Shown here one piece after another: positions 48,206-60,567 of a stretch of DNA of 64,000 nucleotides. A program made the translations under genes and the position numbers. The DNA comes from Trissonchulus latispiculum. Taxonomy: Eukaryota > Nematoda > Enoplea > Enoplida > Ironidae. The notes beneath the pieces were generated by a model, which did no database searches, was not told the origin of the DNA, and saw nothing but the letters and a program-made list of their open reading frames with translations. The first letter of the stretch is position 1, and each line of letters begins with the position of its first letter. The stretch lies in the NCBI GenBank assembly GCA_030248195.1, contig JASAND010028036.1:1-64000 (forward strand). Direction: 5' to 3'.

Positions 48206-49218
48206 TTAAGGTGCTGGTTTCCTTTCGGGTATTTTTGACTCCTACGGCTTGAATCCTTTACGCAAAGGGCTAAAACTTACGAAATAACCTATTTCCGTGC
48301 TCCTTAACATTTTAGGACCAGTCCCGTATTCTTAGGCCAAAAGATAAAAAGTTTTGGTTTTTTGGCCTTAAGGTCCCAGTAGGTAGACAAGACACGGGAT
48401 TGGTTGGTATGGCTGGAAAGAGGACTCGAAAATGAACATTTTTGCTCTTACAACCTGTGAGCTATCTCCAGCGGTTAAGTCAGTATAAGCAAAAAACTGT
48501 TTTTAGGGTCAAAAAGTGGTCATTTTCAAGGAAATCAGTTTTTTCAAAATTACTGCCACATGTTAAGGACAAAATAGGCTTAGTTATACTCATTTGATAC
48601 ATCGTCCAAATACACATTATATGAATGCCTATTAGCCGGACTTTATTGCTTTCAGCTAGAGACTTGGCCGAAAAACTATTTTGGCAAAACTGCGATTATT
48701 TTGTTTCGAACATCGATTTCTCAAAACCTACTCGACGGATTCCAGAGATTTTCGGCAGAATCGAAATTCGCACTTCTGCGGAGGGACGTTTTTCTTGGTT
48801 TGGGCTAAAGCATATTGAGTAGCAAGAAAACTCAATGCGAAGTTGCGAAATTTCATGTTACTTTTGGCCGATTTTCGTGAACGTTAAGACCTGCTGAGCC
48901 AAATCCAAAAAAACGTCCCACGGCCCATCATGTCCTTCATATTGTGCCACAAAAACAACTTTTGGCCGATTCTTCAGTTTTGAGAAATCGATGTTTAAAA
49001 ACTTTTGGTCTATATTCATCCTGTTAGATGTCAGCTTGTCAGAAAATTTCTGCTATTTTTTTGCTAATTGTGCCAGTTCTGTAAGCTCATGTGAATGTAC
49101 AGGCAATAAGCTTTAAAACGATGTATAAAGCTCTTTGCAACTCACAAAATTGCGAAAGTTATAGCGTTTCAAAAAAATCACCGCAAAAGCACTGCACAAA
49201 AGGATACCACCACCTTAA
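48206..49218. mobile_element. TTAA-flanked non-autonomous element, copy 2
   Basis: Closely similar along its whole length to 3884-4899, with the same termini TTAAGGTGCTGGTTTCC and GGATACCACCACCTTAA and TTAA at each edge. The two differ by scattered substitutions and small indels, so they are older than the last burst but not ancient. Confidence 0.75.
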
Positions 49219-50443
49219 GCTAAGGCATAATTAAGCCCGCTAAACGAATAAAACTAGTAAATTCTAACTAGCCAACGTTGGCCAATAGCTAAACAACGGC
49301 CAATAAATTACAGCCAACCAGCGGCCAACAGCCAATGGACAATTGGCTGGGCAACTTCATAATTACGAAAGCTTGCCAGATTTTACGAATTTATGGGTCG
49401 CCAATTTAAACTGGCAAAATGAACTCAAATAGTTAAAATTTCTAGGTGACCTAAAATATTTTAATGAGATTTACCCGAGCTCTTTTGCTAGTTGTGCGAA
49501 TAAGACTCAATGTCTTCAAAATGGCATTTTAATTAAAATTTACACTTATCAGTGGGACCAATAGCGCATTCTAATTGGAATAGTCATCGGTCTTAATTAC
49601 CCTAATCTCCACGTTTGCTACCCTATTTAAAACCGAACAAGCACTTAAGAGATTTTAAATAGAATAGTATTATTCTTTTCATAGCTTAGTGTATCATGTG
49701 TCATATTTCAACACAAAGAGCTCTTTATAAAGTAGTGCGCATTTTAATTAAAAAGTTTCTTCAATAGCTAAAGAAGCTTATGCTGCGTAGAGTGCTAAAT
49801 CCAAAACACAGACGCATGCAGTGTGTACATCGTATCTATACATTATCATATGCATGTTAGATTTTATATGGATGTTAGATACATACATGTATACACACAC
49901 AAGCACACACACATACAAACGGTGTCTAGTTTGGCCCAACTGTCTTTTAAATTGCAAAGGCCCGCCCACTTTACTAAAGAGGGAAAGAGGGGACTGTTTA
50001 CAAACTTTTTTTTAATGATGCAGTAAAAACGCGTTTTTAATTTAAATCAATAAAATTACGCTGATCATCTGTATATGCCCATATCTCCGCTATAAAAATA
50101 AAATAAACAAGCATAAAATTCATTTTAAGAATCCATTGACGTTAAAAGCTTAAGAAAATTCACATTCAAATTATGACACAAACTTTAAAAACTAAAACCA
50201 TCCTAAATTAATTTTCTCCAAATTTTACATAACACATGTATTCTTAAACAAATGCTACCCCTTTTTCTTATAATTTCATTTAAATATACAAGTATACGAA
50301 TGTATAACATGTGCAAAGGCCTATGCGTGCATTCTTTGGCATTTGATTGGTAATAGTTGAATTTGTAAAGAACCAATCATAATTGTTGGGCCAAGTCATA
50401 CCAAACCCAAACAAACACACACACACATATATATACACACACA

Positions 50444-50535
<92 letters not shown>

Positions 50536-51606
50536 GACATACACTATTGTTTTAGTCCCACTTGATGGCCCAGATGATCCATCATAAAGCGCCTAGATGT
50601 GTGTTCCGTTGTTTTGCTCCCCGATCTCAGAGGATAAGTCATGCCATTTAGAAAACAGGGCAAGCAAAATAGCACACTGCTAGTTAATACTAATTCTCAT
50701 AAGAATATGCACAAAATCCAGTATCGCGAAATCTTTTTAATAGTAGCAGTTCTAAGCGAATGGCTCGTTAATTTTTAACTAGAAATAGCATTGTGTCAAT
50801 AATGCCTGATAATTCTTGTTAAAATGCGCACTTACTTCACGATAACATCGCGAAATTTAATTAAAAATTTCAAAACACACTTTGAGAAACTGCTATTTTT
50901 AAAAAGAATGCGCAGTCTTACTATGCGCATTTTAATGAGACTTTTAATGGTCATTATAAACAATAGGCGGATTTTAAGAAAATGTAGCATATGCCAAATT
51001 TCCTATGCTTAAAACGCGTCCATTTTGCTGCCAGTTTTAAGTTGACTGACCCATTACGAACTTTTATTTTACAATGACCACAGTGAACTGGCAACAAACT
51101 TCACCGGCCGCCAACGGGAACATTTATTGTTTTCACCACTAAAATGGCCGCTGTTGCTGACTAATGCTAAAAGTACTAAAAGTGCATTTAGAATGTCCAA
51201 ATGCTAATGCCAATTTTGTTCTCATTTTCGATAACATTGAAATATTTTTTGCTATCAGTTTTCTTCACACAGGGGAGCTATAACCAGAAGGTGGCCCCAT
51301 GGAAAGCCTTTAATGGTCCAAGAAATTGCCAAGTGTACCATTGTTACCATACATTTCCAAACAATTTCTAAACGGCTTCGCTGGAATTTTGGTGAAATTG
51401 TCTCTATTTTACACCTTTGACCTAATATTAGCCAGTTTCAGCGAAGCAAAGTAGCAAACTTTTCGAAAATACGCCCTTCATTTTGGGTGAGCCCCATTAA
51501 AGCGGGCGTTAAGCCTCCCCTCCATAAAAAGTCGCCTAAACATTCGGCATTGAAATTTTGAAGCAACACTTCCCTGCAGAGTGCACCTTTTTCATTTTAA
51601 TATGAT
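49219..51606. other. Intergenic, with microsatellites
   Basis: GGCCAA-rich phrases at 49270-49350 resemble 21890-21990. Repeated GCATTTTAATTAAAA phrases occur at about 49526, 49739 and 50930. CA/TA repeats lie at 49892-49915 and 50415-50531. No supported gene. Confidence 0.4.
50415..50531. repeat. (CA)n/(TA)n microsatellite
   Basis: CACACA then TATATA with a short CACACAC interruption, ending at 50531. Confidence 0.9.
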
Positions 51607-51942
51607 CAAGAGTGCATAATATAAGAGTGTGCCACTATGTTATCAGAGCAAAAACTATGCTCTGTTCGCTACGTAACGGTTCACCTCCCTCGCACAAACC
51701 AGACCCTAGTGACCCCCTCGCAAATCAGTACCTAGTCGAAACGGGGGTACGCTCACTCGCTCTATGTTTAGCACTACGTGCGCGTGTTTTCTGTCTGTTT
51801 CGAGCTTTCGAGAACACAAACATAGCGCACGAAATTCTTTGAAGTCGTGGGTCTAATTTTCGGGGGGGGGCGCTAGCGTGCCGACCATAGTTTTTGCTCT
51901 GATAACATAACATACCCCCTAGGCAAATATTATGTACTCTTG
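51607..51942. mobile_element. CAAGAGTACATAAT-family foldback MITE
   Basis: CAAGAGTGCATAATATAAGAG to ATTATGTACTCTTG; flanking heptamers ATATGAT and ATATAAT differ at one position. Same internal phrases as 33231 and 60568. Confidence 0.75.
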
Positions 51943-52435
51943 ATATAATGTTGTTTTGCGATCGGATTTTGCTGAATTATAGAACCAGAATTTTGGAGAA
52001 TGAGATCTTTCAACCGCAATCCGGTTGTGTCGTAGTTTTGCTAGCTAGTCGTAGCTGTCGTACTATATAGTAGCATAGCTACCGCAGCCTAAAACTTTTA
52101 AATACCATCATCATAGATAAATCTTATGGTATTATAATTATCACAGCGTTGGATTGTCGGTTGTTCCAATTTTCATGACGATTTAATGATATGATTTGCG
52201 AATTTACATAAGTTAGTTATGTTAACAAAACTATTAATTGACTGTATGTGTATGTAATTCCAGCTACTGAGTGAAAAATGAATTTCACTGTAGTGTGTTC
52301 TTGACAACCGGAAGAAGAAGTGGGGGAGAAAAGAGAATTACAAAATGCATCCGAATGAAGCTACGACAAAACTTAAAGCATGACATTTCCAAGTAAAGCT
52401 CCAGTTTAAATTAAAATACTTTTCTAAGGTCTTAC

Positions 52436-52618
52436 CACTCGCCTGGTAACCCATGGCGAGTAAGGGGCCAATCCATCTAACTGTTCTTGTTGTTGTTGTT
52501 GTCTTTGTTGTTGAAGGCCGGGAGAGGCTGAAGCTTGCAAAGATAATTCCATGACAGAACGTTTTAGATGCTGCAAAAATCGGCAGCCAATCCGTTCAAG
52601 CGTTGGATTCGATCTCAT
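52436..52618 (-). CDS. Candidate first exon of an unknown gene (Gln-rich)
   Basis: ATG at 52616-52618 opens MRSNPTLERIGCRFLQHLKR and continues through a Gln-rich tract (about residues 36-45) to SPWVTRRV, followed by GTG|GTAAGA, a good donor in phase 0. The Gln tract is encoded by a CAA-rich run. No downstream exon was found at lower coordinates, so the call is tentative. Confidence 0.35.
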
Positions 52619-53029
52619 ACAAAGCTTAGGGTTTACTGCGTAATTATTTTTTGGCAGCGGCCACTTTATATGGCGGGATTATGTTTATGCTTGGAGCCTT
52701 GCTGCAGAACCGAAAAATATTTATTCTTCTTCTTAAAGTTAAGTTTTCTTGTTAAGTATTTAAATATTAAATATTTCTTAAATATTTCTTACTCTCTTAG
52801 GTTTTCATTTTTTTGGATGAACAGCCATTACACTGCATTAAAAACTCCAACCCTAACATTGAATCTTTTAGTGGATATAAAAAGTTAACACTTCTGGATT
52901 TTCAGGAACGCCTTCACAGAATTTAGAAAAGTGTGCAAGTTTCAGATTCTTTATAGGTCTAGCTAAACCTATTGCAGGCAGCAAGAATGAAACCACGGGA
53001 TAATCTAAATAGTCTGAAAAGTTAAAAAT

Positions 53030-53130
53030 CAGGATTGAAAGAAGTGAAGCAAAATGTCCAGAGTGGGAACCGAACCACCAAGCTTTGGATCATGGGTAGA
53101 ACGCTCTACCGCTGACCTACTCGATCAGAA
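53030..53130 (-). repeat. tRNA-derived SINE, family 1
   Basis: On the minus strand GTAGGTCAGCGGTAGAGC (A-box-like) and GGTGGTTCGGTTCCCAC (B-box-like) are spaced as in a tRNA, followed by CACTCTGGACATTTTGCTTC and CTTTCAATCCTGA. The same tail recurs at 57440-57510, so this is a dispersed retroposon rather than a lone tRNA gene. Confidence 0.65.
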
Positions 53131-53642
53131 ATTGAGATTAGCATATTGTGATGATTTCAACATTTCTGTGTTCATGTGAATGGCTGATATTTAACACTTA
53201 ACCGACTCTGTTTCATTAGAGAAGAGTTTCATTTTTCAGATTCTGCAGGTTTTGGTTTCACTGAAACTGAAACTATGTTGGGAAGAGATCTGACATTATA
53301 ACTGAAACTGACAATGTTTTAATCCGCCAACTGGAACGGATCTGAAACTAAAGTTATTTTGGATCGTCGACTCAGACCGAAACTGAAACTAAAATTGCCT
53401 ACCGAAACAAGATTACCATTTTATTTTTCAGCTTCTACAGAACAATACTCTGAATAATTGATTTTTCTTCACCTCTGTAGAATAATACATTTCAAGTCAA
53501 GTCAAGTCAAGTCGTTTATACTTAAATGCACCGGCTTACAAAAACACTAACAAGGTTGCATTTGTCGGACTCGGAACAATTCAAAACCCGAAATAGAAAT
53601 CGGGCAACTCAAAGCTGCAATTTTCTGAAGGAGAGTTCAACT

Positions 53643-54038
53643 CTAGTTCAGCACAGACAGGGCACTCTGGCTCAGATGGGATCCGTGCATTCCGATGATC
53701 ATCACAACCATGGTGATGGCCAGAGTAACCAGGAAGATCATCCAGAAGAACAACTCGTCGAAGACCCGAGCCACCCGTTGCCACTCCGCGATCGTATCCT
53801 CGTCCTGATTCTCCTGCTCAAATCGATCCATCAGCACCGCAGTGCGGCTGATCACGTTCTGTAGGCGGATTCTAACCGCATTCATCATGGCCGAGGTGGG
53901 ACTCTGGCGGCGTCGGAAACCGACATTATTCGCCTCCGAGCCCTTTCGAGCTCCACCTTCAGAGGAAGGCTCGGCAAGACCTGGCTCGATAAGACTATTC
54001 CCGTTGGTGCCCTTCTGGATGAACAGCTCTGGATGACT
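53643..54038 (-). CDS. nAChR exon 8: MA helix and TM4
   Basis: Acceptor CTGATTTCAG, phase 0. Starts SHPELFIQKG, ends SALSVLN with TAG at 53643-53645. Includes the end of the TM3-TM4 loop, the MA helix (TIAEWQRVARVFDELFF) and TM4. Confidence 0.85.
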   Translation of the reverse strand, partial: SHPELFIQKGTNGNSLIEPGLAEPSSEGGARKGSEANNVGFRRRQSPTSAMMNAVRIRLQNVISRTAVLMDRFEQENQDEDTIAEWQRVARVFDELFFWMIFLVTLAITMVVMIIGMHGSHLSQSALSVLN

Positions 54039-57000
54039 CTGAAATCAGCAAAGGCATTAGGAAATGGCTTTGTCGGCACTATTGAGCTCATCTTCGAGCG
54101 AATGTTTGGTCTACTTTCAGCTACACTTCAACTACTTGCATGATTCCATTATAATTTAATATTTCATTTCCGTCAGCTATTTGCAATTATTTGGTTGGTA
54201 CCTCTTTCTTTCAGTTTGAATTTTATGTGCCATATTACGCAGATGTCTTTACGGCTTGAAAATCTGGTTTCCGGAAATTTTTCCGGATATTCCAGTTTAT
54301 TTCGGTTTGTGCTCTGAATATTCTGTGAGTAACGCACTTTGATTCACTAATCACAGATTTATGTTGCTAAAACAAACGTTCAGGTTCGTCCACCAACTTT
54401 ACTACTTCTTCATGAAACTATGTTACTACCGTAACATTACCAATTTCGAATTCCTACACCCGAGAACTACAACTTAGTTTACCTTAGAAGTCGTTGCAAT
54501 AGCAATTATATAATTCGATAGAGCCTGGAAGGCCTTGTTGACCGACTGGTCTGGTTCCCGTCTCAGGTTCAGGGCAATACTTTCCTCCCGAGACCCGAAA
54601 CATAGACAGGGGGCCAGGAATCGAAACGCTACGAAGCGCAACCAGCGTGGAACCTTTTGTCTCCGCTCACCCCCGTGGCGTAGATTTAGCACCACCACAG
54701 ACATCAACACCGACAGCGAAGAAATGCCCATAATACACATTATGTAGATTGCTGGAATTAAAATTCATTAAATTAAATTAAAATTCTTTGTTTAATATTG
54801 TGAAAAAATCACTTTCAGTTTCGAGCCATGGAATTTCTGTTTTGCTTGGCTTCCCACTGATAATCTAAATCAACACGGAACTTATTGTAATATGAAATTT
54901 ATGAAAGTTATTTGATTTTTATCCAATTAGACTACTGCTAATTTGTAGCTTTACCAATCAGTGGGATTACATCCGATGTTTCTGGCATATTTTCGCCGAT
55001 GTTGAAACTGAACACGGAATAGGCGAGGACAACGGTCAGACCCAGAGTGACCTTCTCTCCGCTCTCGCAGGGGAGCCAGAACTGCATCATGGTCAGAATG
55101 GAGAGCATGATGCAGGGAATGATGATGTTGTACATGTAGAACAAGGTTCGCCTTCGCAAATGGAGAGTGAAGGTCAGTTCTGAAACTAGCACTAACTTAA
55201 CCTGAAGAATGAAAGAAAGTTGCACACCACCAAGTATTCGAAAAACCGTTGAAATCAGCCTTGACGGAATGTTTTACTTATTATGCTTGTCACACTCTTA
55301 TCAATACTAACTCCATAACTCTTATTAATACTAGCTCCATTACTTAGTAGATGCACAAGTCCACAAGAACTTAGAAGGACACAACCGTCGCACACGAGAT
55401 TTTGCCTCTTTGTGTTTTTGCAGATATTTGCATGCAAAGTCCTGCTAAGAAATCCTTTTAGGACAAATAAAGATCAAAACCCTTGCATCATCAACTAAGC
55501 ATCAAAATACTCGACAATATTGAAATACTGAAATACTCAAAGATTGCTTTTACTAACTACCATCCTATGTATATACTATCTTTTGTTATTCTCTGTGCTT
55601 ACCTCATTCTACAGCTAGAACTACAACGAATCATTTCTAGCACATACACGTCAGAGTGTGCATTCTTGCTTTGTAGGAACAAATCTTCAATTATAAGTAT
55701 TGAATAAACTTATTAAAAAGTATTAAATACATTTATTATGTACTCTTGCTAGCACAAACTCATTGTACCCGGATAGGGGGTCGTTTCGCAGCAGGAGTAG
55801 TACTTGACTCCGCGTTTGACGGCTGTATTTACAATCTGCCATTCACCGTGATCTGTGTAGCTGTCCAGACTGATTGTGTTGGATCTATTGATCACGTCAA
55901 CCTAAAAAATCACAAAAACCGTACAATAAATTAAATAAAAATTAATAAATAAATATAAATAAATAAATAAGTAAATAAATCATAAATAAATGCTGCTTTT
56001 TATATGATCAAGATTCCTATAAATCTGATCAAGACAAGTGAGCAATTTTGACCAGTTACAAAAATATGTCAATTTTGGAAACCTGTAGTCCATCATAAAT
56101 CCAAGATCCAAATCGAAGTTGACAGATTTGTTCATCGAACGGGAAATAGGTAACATCCAGTTGGCAGGTGGACCGAAATTTGACCGGCGGAGCCCACAAT
56201 ATAAATCCATCCGCGTACAAGGCCACATTCGTTTGCATGATACCATGAGAGAAATCCTCCGCACTAAAATAAACACAAAATTTATATACAAATTGTTGCA
56301 TGGTTTCGGAACGCGCATCTCATGGTTCGAATCTGATTGATGCAACATTTTTCTGCAAGTTTTTCAATCTTGACTTCAATCGTATCAGTCTCCGTTGTTC
56401 CACCTATACACTGCATTATAATAAATTCGCAAAAATATTGTTGCATTTATAGACCAATACAGACGTATGTATGGCGGTGTACAAACCCACCGCCCGAGCC
56501 CGAACAACATAGAAGCTCCGCGAGGGGCAATGGGTAAGGAAAACTTAGTCAAGAGATAAGGAGTATGGGCGGAGAAAGTTAGATTTCATACCGAAATTCG
56601 AAGAAGTTACCAGCTTCACCGGAAGTTTATACTAACATTTCTTAATTTCTCAAAAATCAATCACACTTTTAAAATTTTTTCTAAAAATTGATTACTTTGC
56701 TGCACATATGTTAAAAACTGCAAATTTAATTAACGTTAAAAGGCTAATGTAAAAAGCTCCTCCCCCAAAAAATTGGGTTCAATATACAAACAAACCCTCT
56801 CAAAATTTCTTTGGGACAAAATCCCCCGCCCACCAGGATCTAACCCTATGTTAATGTATGCGTGAAAGTCAGCTGAAAACGATACTTGTTGTAAAGTACA
56901 ATATCGGGCGTCCAGAGGTATCTCGTTGGAACGGTCAGCTGTGTGAGGTTCCCGTACAGTTCCGGTTCCCACCAGACCCGTTCATCTCGCCACTCCTGCT

Positions 57001-57303
57001 CCAGCCAAACGTTCATGGACAATACCTGATTCTTCTCATCCTAAAATCGACCAAAAACAAGATCATTTCCAAGATTAAAATTGCAAAACGACACAGCTTG
57101 AGTAAAACTCCCTATACGACTTTGTCACAAAACTCTGATGTCACTCTGATGTTGGAAACAAGACTCTTGTCATGAGTACTGTTCGGTTGTTGGGCCGCGA
57201 CGTTTCCCCAATCTTCTGCTCAAAATCATTTTTGACGGTTTATTGGATCTTTTAATTACAGTAGGAAGGAATCTGCCAGCACTATAATATATATATATAT
57301 ATA

Positions 57304-57356
<53 letters not shown>

Positions 57357-58687
57357 ATATACATATAACGCTAAATATATAAATCAGGTGTTCATTTCGA
57401 TTTCAGTTTTAAAATGAGGCGATCCAACAGGTTACGCAATGTAAAAGGCTGAAATCAGGATTGAAAGATGTGAAGAAAAGTGCCCAGAGCGGGGATCGAC
57501 CATTAGGTCAGATGCTCATGAACTAATCTAATATTTAATTTGCTCCACATTAGTGTTGAATATACTTTTGCACTTACAATGTTAAAGATATGAGTCAGTG
57601 TTAGGCCGATGGCCACAGTTATGGCGTGGCTGGCATTGAAGACAGGACGGACGGATTTATCATAGGAGGCGAGAATGTTGCGGAGGAGCCGCTGTTCGTC
57701 GTTGCTCTGCTCCGCGGGAAGGGGGTCGTCTGCCCAGGCCTGCTGCAGGTGTGGATGGAATACTGAAATGTTAACACCAGGGACTGTGTCCATAGCCACA
57801 AAAAAGATGAGATGCTGGTCTTAAGTCTCAAGAGGTGTTGATCATTCTAGTTAGAGGGTATTATTAGGTTATAAGATTCTATTATAAATTTTGTTGAGGG
57901 AAATAAAGGGATATTACTAAGCGATAGGTAAATAGTGACAGGTGGTTCAGCACAAGCCGACTTGGTAGTCCTAAATTTACACCTTGTGTCAAAGCAGAAG
58001 CTCCAAAATAAGGGACATTCTTGAAGACGATAAGTGAGATAAGGGAAACTTAATTTCAGGCTCATTTCCCTGAAAATGTTTTTCATGGTCCTCATAAACG
58101 GTTCTTAACTACGTTATCAAGCCAGAAAGGAAATGATAAAATTCTGTAAAAATAGTTTTAAAATAGCACCAAGGTAAAGTATCTAATTTCGAAAGCTGTT
58201 TTCTTTCTAGCAGCTCAAAAATAACTATCGATAAGATAATTACCAACGATCATTAGATAGTTAAATAAACTAAATATTAAATCATTAAAAGACCTAGTTT
58301 CCATTACAACAAATTACCAATTCATCTACTGTAATCCTTGAACGATTAGCCTCTGGTATTTTTTATTCTCACTGCCAATGTTAATCTTCCCATGATGATT
58401 TTGTGGACTAAATCTTAGACTCAGTTTTTTAGAAATCTGCTGCTGACAATTAATCGCTAATAATTAATAATCAATTATAAATCTGTTTCCTTACAGACTT
58501 GATCAAAGTGAACATTGAAACAGCAGAAACTGTCCAAATTCGCTTCCCCGTTTTCGTCCAACAGCCACTGACAGCCGGCCACCGGAAAATCCGTTAAATT
58601 CCGATCCCTCAGTTCGCATGAGGGGGCGTATAATGGATCCCAATTGTCCAGCGGGCTGTTGAGAAAACCCCTCACCAATGGTTCCAT
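53643..58687 (-). CDS. Nicotinic acetylcholine receptor alpha-type subunit, eight exons
   Basis: Subunit of a pentameric acetylcholine-gated cation channel in the plasma membrane. Eight exons join in consistent phase to about 578 residues. Seen in order: agonist-binding domain with RLLRNILASYDKSVRPV, DEKNQVLSMNVWLEQEW, the Cys-loop CQLDVTYFPFDEQIC (13 residues between Cys), FGSWIYDG, and vicinal Cys YYSCCETTPYPG that define alpha subunits. Then RRRTLFYMYNIIIPC (TM1), SGEKVTLGLTVVLAYSVF (TM2), IYIMCIMGISSLSVLM (TM3), a moderate intracellular loop, an amphipathic MA helix and FFWMIFLVTLAITMVVMI (TM4). The frame is intact throughout. Odd points: the proposed first exon is acidic, Cys-rich and lacks a signal peptide, and it is partly duplicated upstream. 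The closest vertebrate likeness is to the alpha7/alpha9 group, but orthology is not claimed. A possible polyA signal (complement TTTATT) is near 53420. Confidence 0.88.
54483..54751 (-). CDS. nAChR exon 7: TM3 and intracellular loop
   Basis: Acceptor AATTCCAG, donor AAG|GTAAAC. Encodes TM3 and the start of the loop (LRHGGERRQKVPRWLRFVAF), the latter matching the family's H...MPxWxR motif. Confidence 0.85.
54955..55179 (-). CDS. nAChR exon 6: TM1 and TM2
   Basis: Acceptor GTTTCAG (an earlier TTCTTCAG at about 55203 would introduce a stop), donor ATTG|GTAAAG. Contains ELTFTLHLRRRTLFYMYN, TM1, SGEKVTLGLTVVLAYSVF and MPETSDVIPLI. Glu before Lys at the inner mouth of TM2 fits a cation channel. 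Confidence 0.88.
55200..55768. other. nAChR intron 5 with a MITE end
   Basis: ATTATGTACTCTTG at about 55736-55749 is the intact right end of the foldback MITE family, lying some 20 bases from the donor of exon 5. A family-like CTTGTCACACTCTTATC is at about 55285, so a diverged copy may fill much of the intron. Confidence 0.5.
55769..55901 (-). CDS. nAChR exon 5: vicinal Cys (loop C)
   Basis: Acceptor TTTTTTAG, donor CCGG|GTACAA, phase 0 to 1. Encodes ISLDSYTDHGEWQIVNTAVK and KYYSCCETTPYP; the adjacent Cys pair and flanking aromatics form loop C of the acetylcholine site. Confidence 0.88.
56083..56263 (-). CDS. nAChR exon 4: Cys-loop
   Basis: Acceptor TTATTTTAG, donor CAG|GTTTCC, phase 2 to 0. 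Encodes MQTNVALYADGFILWAPPVK and the Cys-loop followed by LRFGSWIYDG. Confidence 0.9.
56886..57040 (-). CDS. nAChR exon 3
   Basis: Acceptor CGATTTTAG, donor AACAA|GTATCG, phase 0 to 2. DEKNQVLSMNVWLEQEWRDE and PTRYLWTPDIVLYN match loops D and A of the binding site. Confidence 0.9.
57287..57352. repeat. (AT)n microsatellite
   Basis: AT repeat with one short interruption, inside nAChR intron 2. Confidence 0.9.
57435..57515 (-). repeat. tRNA-derived SINE, family 1, 3' part
   Basis: On the minus strand GGTCGATCCCCGCTCTGGGCAC then TTTTCTTCACATCTTTCAATCCTGATTT match the B box and tail of the copy at 53030-53130; the tRNA-like 5' half is not convincing. Confidence 0.55.
57578..57762 (-). CDS. nAChR exon 2: start of ligand-binding domain
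   Basis: Acceptor CATTTCAG (or CACAG at about 57783), donor ATT|GTAAGT, phase 1 to 0. Encodes FHPHLQQAWADDPLPAEQSN, then RLLRNILASYDKSVRPVF and TVAIGLTLTHIFNI. Confidence 0.85.
58495..58687 (-). CDS. nAChR candidate exon 1 (unusual N-terminus)
   Basis: ATG at 58685-58687, MEPLVRGFLNSPLDNWDPLY, six Cys including a CC pair, donor GTCT|GTAAGG in phase 1, which fits exon 2. There is no signal peptide, so either translation begins in a further upstream exon or this exon belongs to an alternative transcript. Confidence 0.5.
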
Positions 58688-58939
58688 TTTAAGTACAAGG
58701 AAATGAAACCGCCATTATTTTAAGCTAAAGCTAAACCAATGTAAACTGGTCATTGGAATGTGGGAACACGTTGAATTCACTTTATGTATTCAGGGGAGAT
58801 GCTAAAAATGAAAAATTGTTAAATTAAATCTAAATTCGTGATAGAAGAGCACAATTCTTTGACCTGCAACTGCTGCTGCTATCTTTAAGTGATACTCTTG
58901 AGGGTGTTAAACTTTGAAACAGGCTGTAACCTGCAACGA

Positions 58940-59080
58940 TTATTACGATCCCTCAGATTGCAGTAGGGGGCGTATAATGGGTCCCAATTGTCCAGCGGGC
59001 TGTTGAGAAAACCCCTCACCAATGGTTCCATTTTAAGTACAAGGAAATGAATCCGCCATCATTTAAGGTAAAGCTTTTAC
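58940..59080 (-). pseudogene. Partial duplicate of nAChR exon 1
   Basis: Reads almost identically to 58600-58725 (GGGGGCGTATAATGGATCCCAATTGTCC with one change, then GGTTCCATTTTAAGTACAAGGAAATGA). The open frame keeps the first 25 or so codons and then diverges. It implies a tandem duplication of about 350 bases, also visible in the flanking AAATGAAACCGCC/AAATGAATCCGCC. Confidence 0.75.
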
Positions 59081-59231
59081 TTAAACCAAACCCAATATTG
59101 TCATTATACCATGGGACACAAATTGGACTATAACCTTCAATTTCTATTCAGGAGAGATGCAAAAAATTTAAAATGGATAAATTAATTCTAAATTGGATGT
59201 AAAAAGCATAATTCTTTGACCTCAGGCTTTA

Positions 59232-59467
59232 AAGGCCGATTCACACTAGGGCACAAGCACAAGCACAGGCACAAGCCATAGACGAAGTCGTTCACACTGC
59301 GGCACAAGTATAGCCGATAGAGTTCGAAATTTAGCTTTGACACGCCTTCTGTTCCTAGTGTAAAATAATTTTGATTGGCTACTAGCCTTGTGGTGCAAAA
59401 AATTAAACTGAATTCAACACTGTGTTGTGCTTGTGCTTGTGCTTTTGCCCTAGTGTGAATCGGGCTT
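59232..59467. mobile_element. Short PIF/Harbinger-like MITE
   Basis: AAGGCCGATTCACACTAGGGC and GCCCTAGTGTGAATCGGGCTT are near-perfect inverse repeats with TTA-like flanks. The arms are GCACAAGCACAAGCACAGG and its complement. Confidence 0.7.
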
Positions 59468-59469
59468 AA

Positions 59470-60560
59470 CTGATACACCTGTAATGAGCTATAACTCTGA
59501 AGCGGGGAACTTGCATCCCTGCAATGTGGGATTCATTCTACATCTAAATGCTTGTGACATACTCTAGTGTATTATTTCCTTTTTTCGCTCTCACTCCACG
59601 AAATTTAAATCCAGATCCAAAATCTATAATGGAAGCTTATTTGCCAGTTTTCTGGAAATGTTTCTTCTCAATCAGGAAAAATTCAAAAACTCTCACAAGA
59701 AAAAGTTTGCATACTCTTACATTAAATTAATTATGCTAATATTGCTATACATTTTCTGACTGTGCGTGTTCAAAACGAGCATTGCATTTAACAAGTGGTT
59801 AATAACTTTTATATAGTTTACATTATAATTCAATAAAAGCGCAGCTAAACTAAACTCCATATTTCGGTTGGGTTTTATTTATTGGGTCTGAAATTAAGTA
59901 TTCTGTGCAGAAGGGAGAACTAAATCAAATATTAAGTCATGAAGGGAATACCAAATAAGGCTAAAGTTGGAAAAAGTCAAAAGGGGCCCTAACAAAATAG
60001 AAGTTATTGGTGAAATGAAAAATGGATGAACATGAAAAGCACCCCATTCTTTTAGAATGGAAGACAGCATAGAATTCACCAGGGAAATTTAGGTGGCCTC
60101 TAAGCAAATTTACTCACTCCTAGGAGAGTTGAATTGAATCAGACTTTTTGTTCCACACAAATTTTGCATAAAAATAAAACATATTTGTTTTAATTATTCT
60201 CAGAGATTTCCAGATCCCTGTGCGCTTATACGTCATAACATGGTAAATTAGGCAGTCACAAACTAAAAATTGTGAATTATTTTAATGTTAGCTCCTAAAT
60301 TCACTCATGTGTGAGTTCGGACTCAGCGTAGACTTTTTCAAAAGTTCTGCCAAAAACCAAAGCATAACCTAATATTTATTGACAGCCTTGGAACAGTTTG
60401 GTCAATTTTAAGCAGATAAAATTAAAGCTAAGTCACTTCTTCGGGGACCTGAATAGCACCATTCAGCCGATAATTTTTCAAAAAATAAAATTCCTTGATT
60501 TCATTTTCTTGGGTGCCAATAAATATATATATACATTGTTATAAACTAAAGATTAACTTA
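59470..60560. other. Intergenic, no feature seen
   Basis: AT-rich; small ORFs lack domains. Confidence 0.4.
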
Positions 60561-60567
60561 ATGTAAC

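Noticed and set aside
50280..50540. Tyr/Ile-repeat ORF
   Set aside because: Product of the (TA)n tract.
53526..53864. Plus-strand 112-codon ORF
   Set aside because: Antisense shadow of acetylcholine receptor exon 8.
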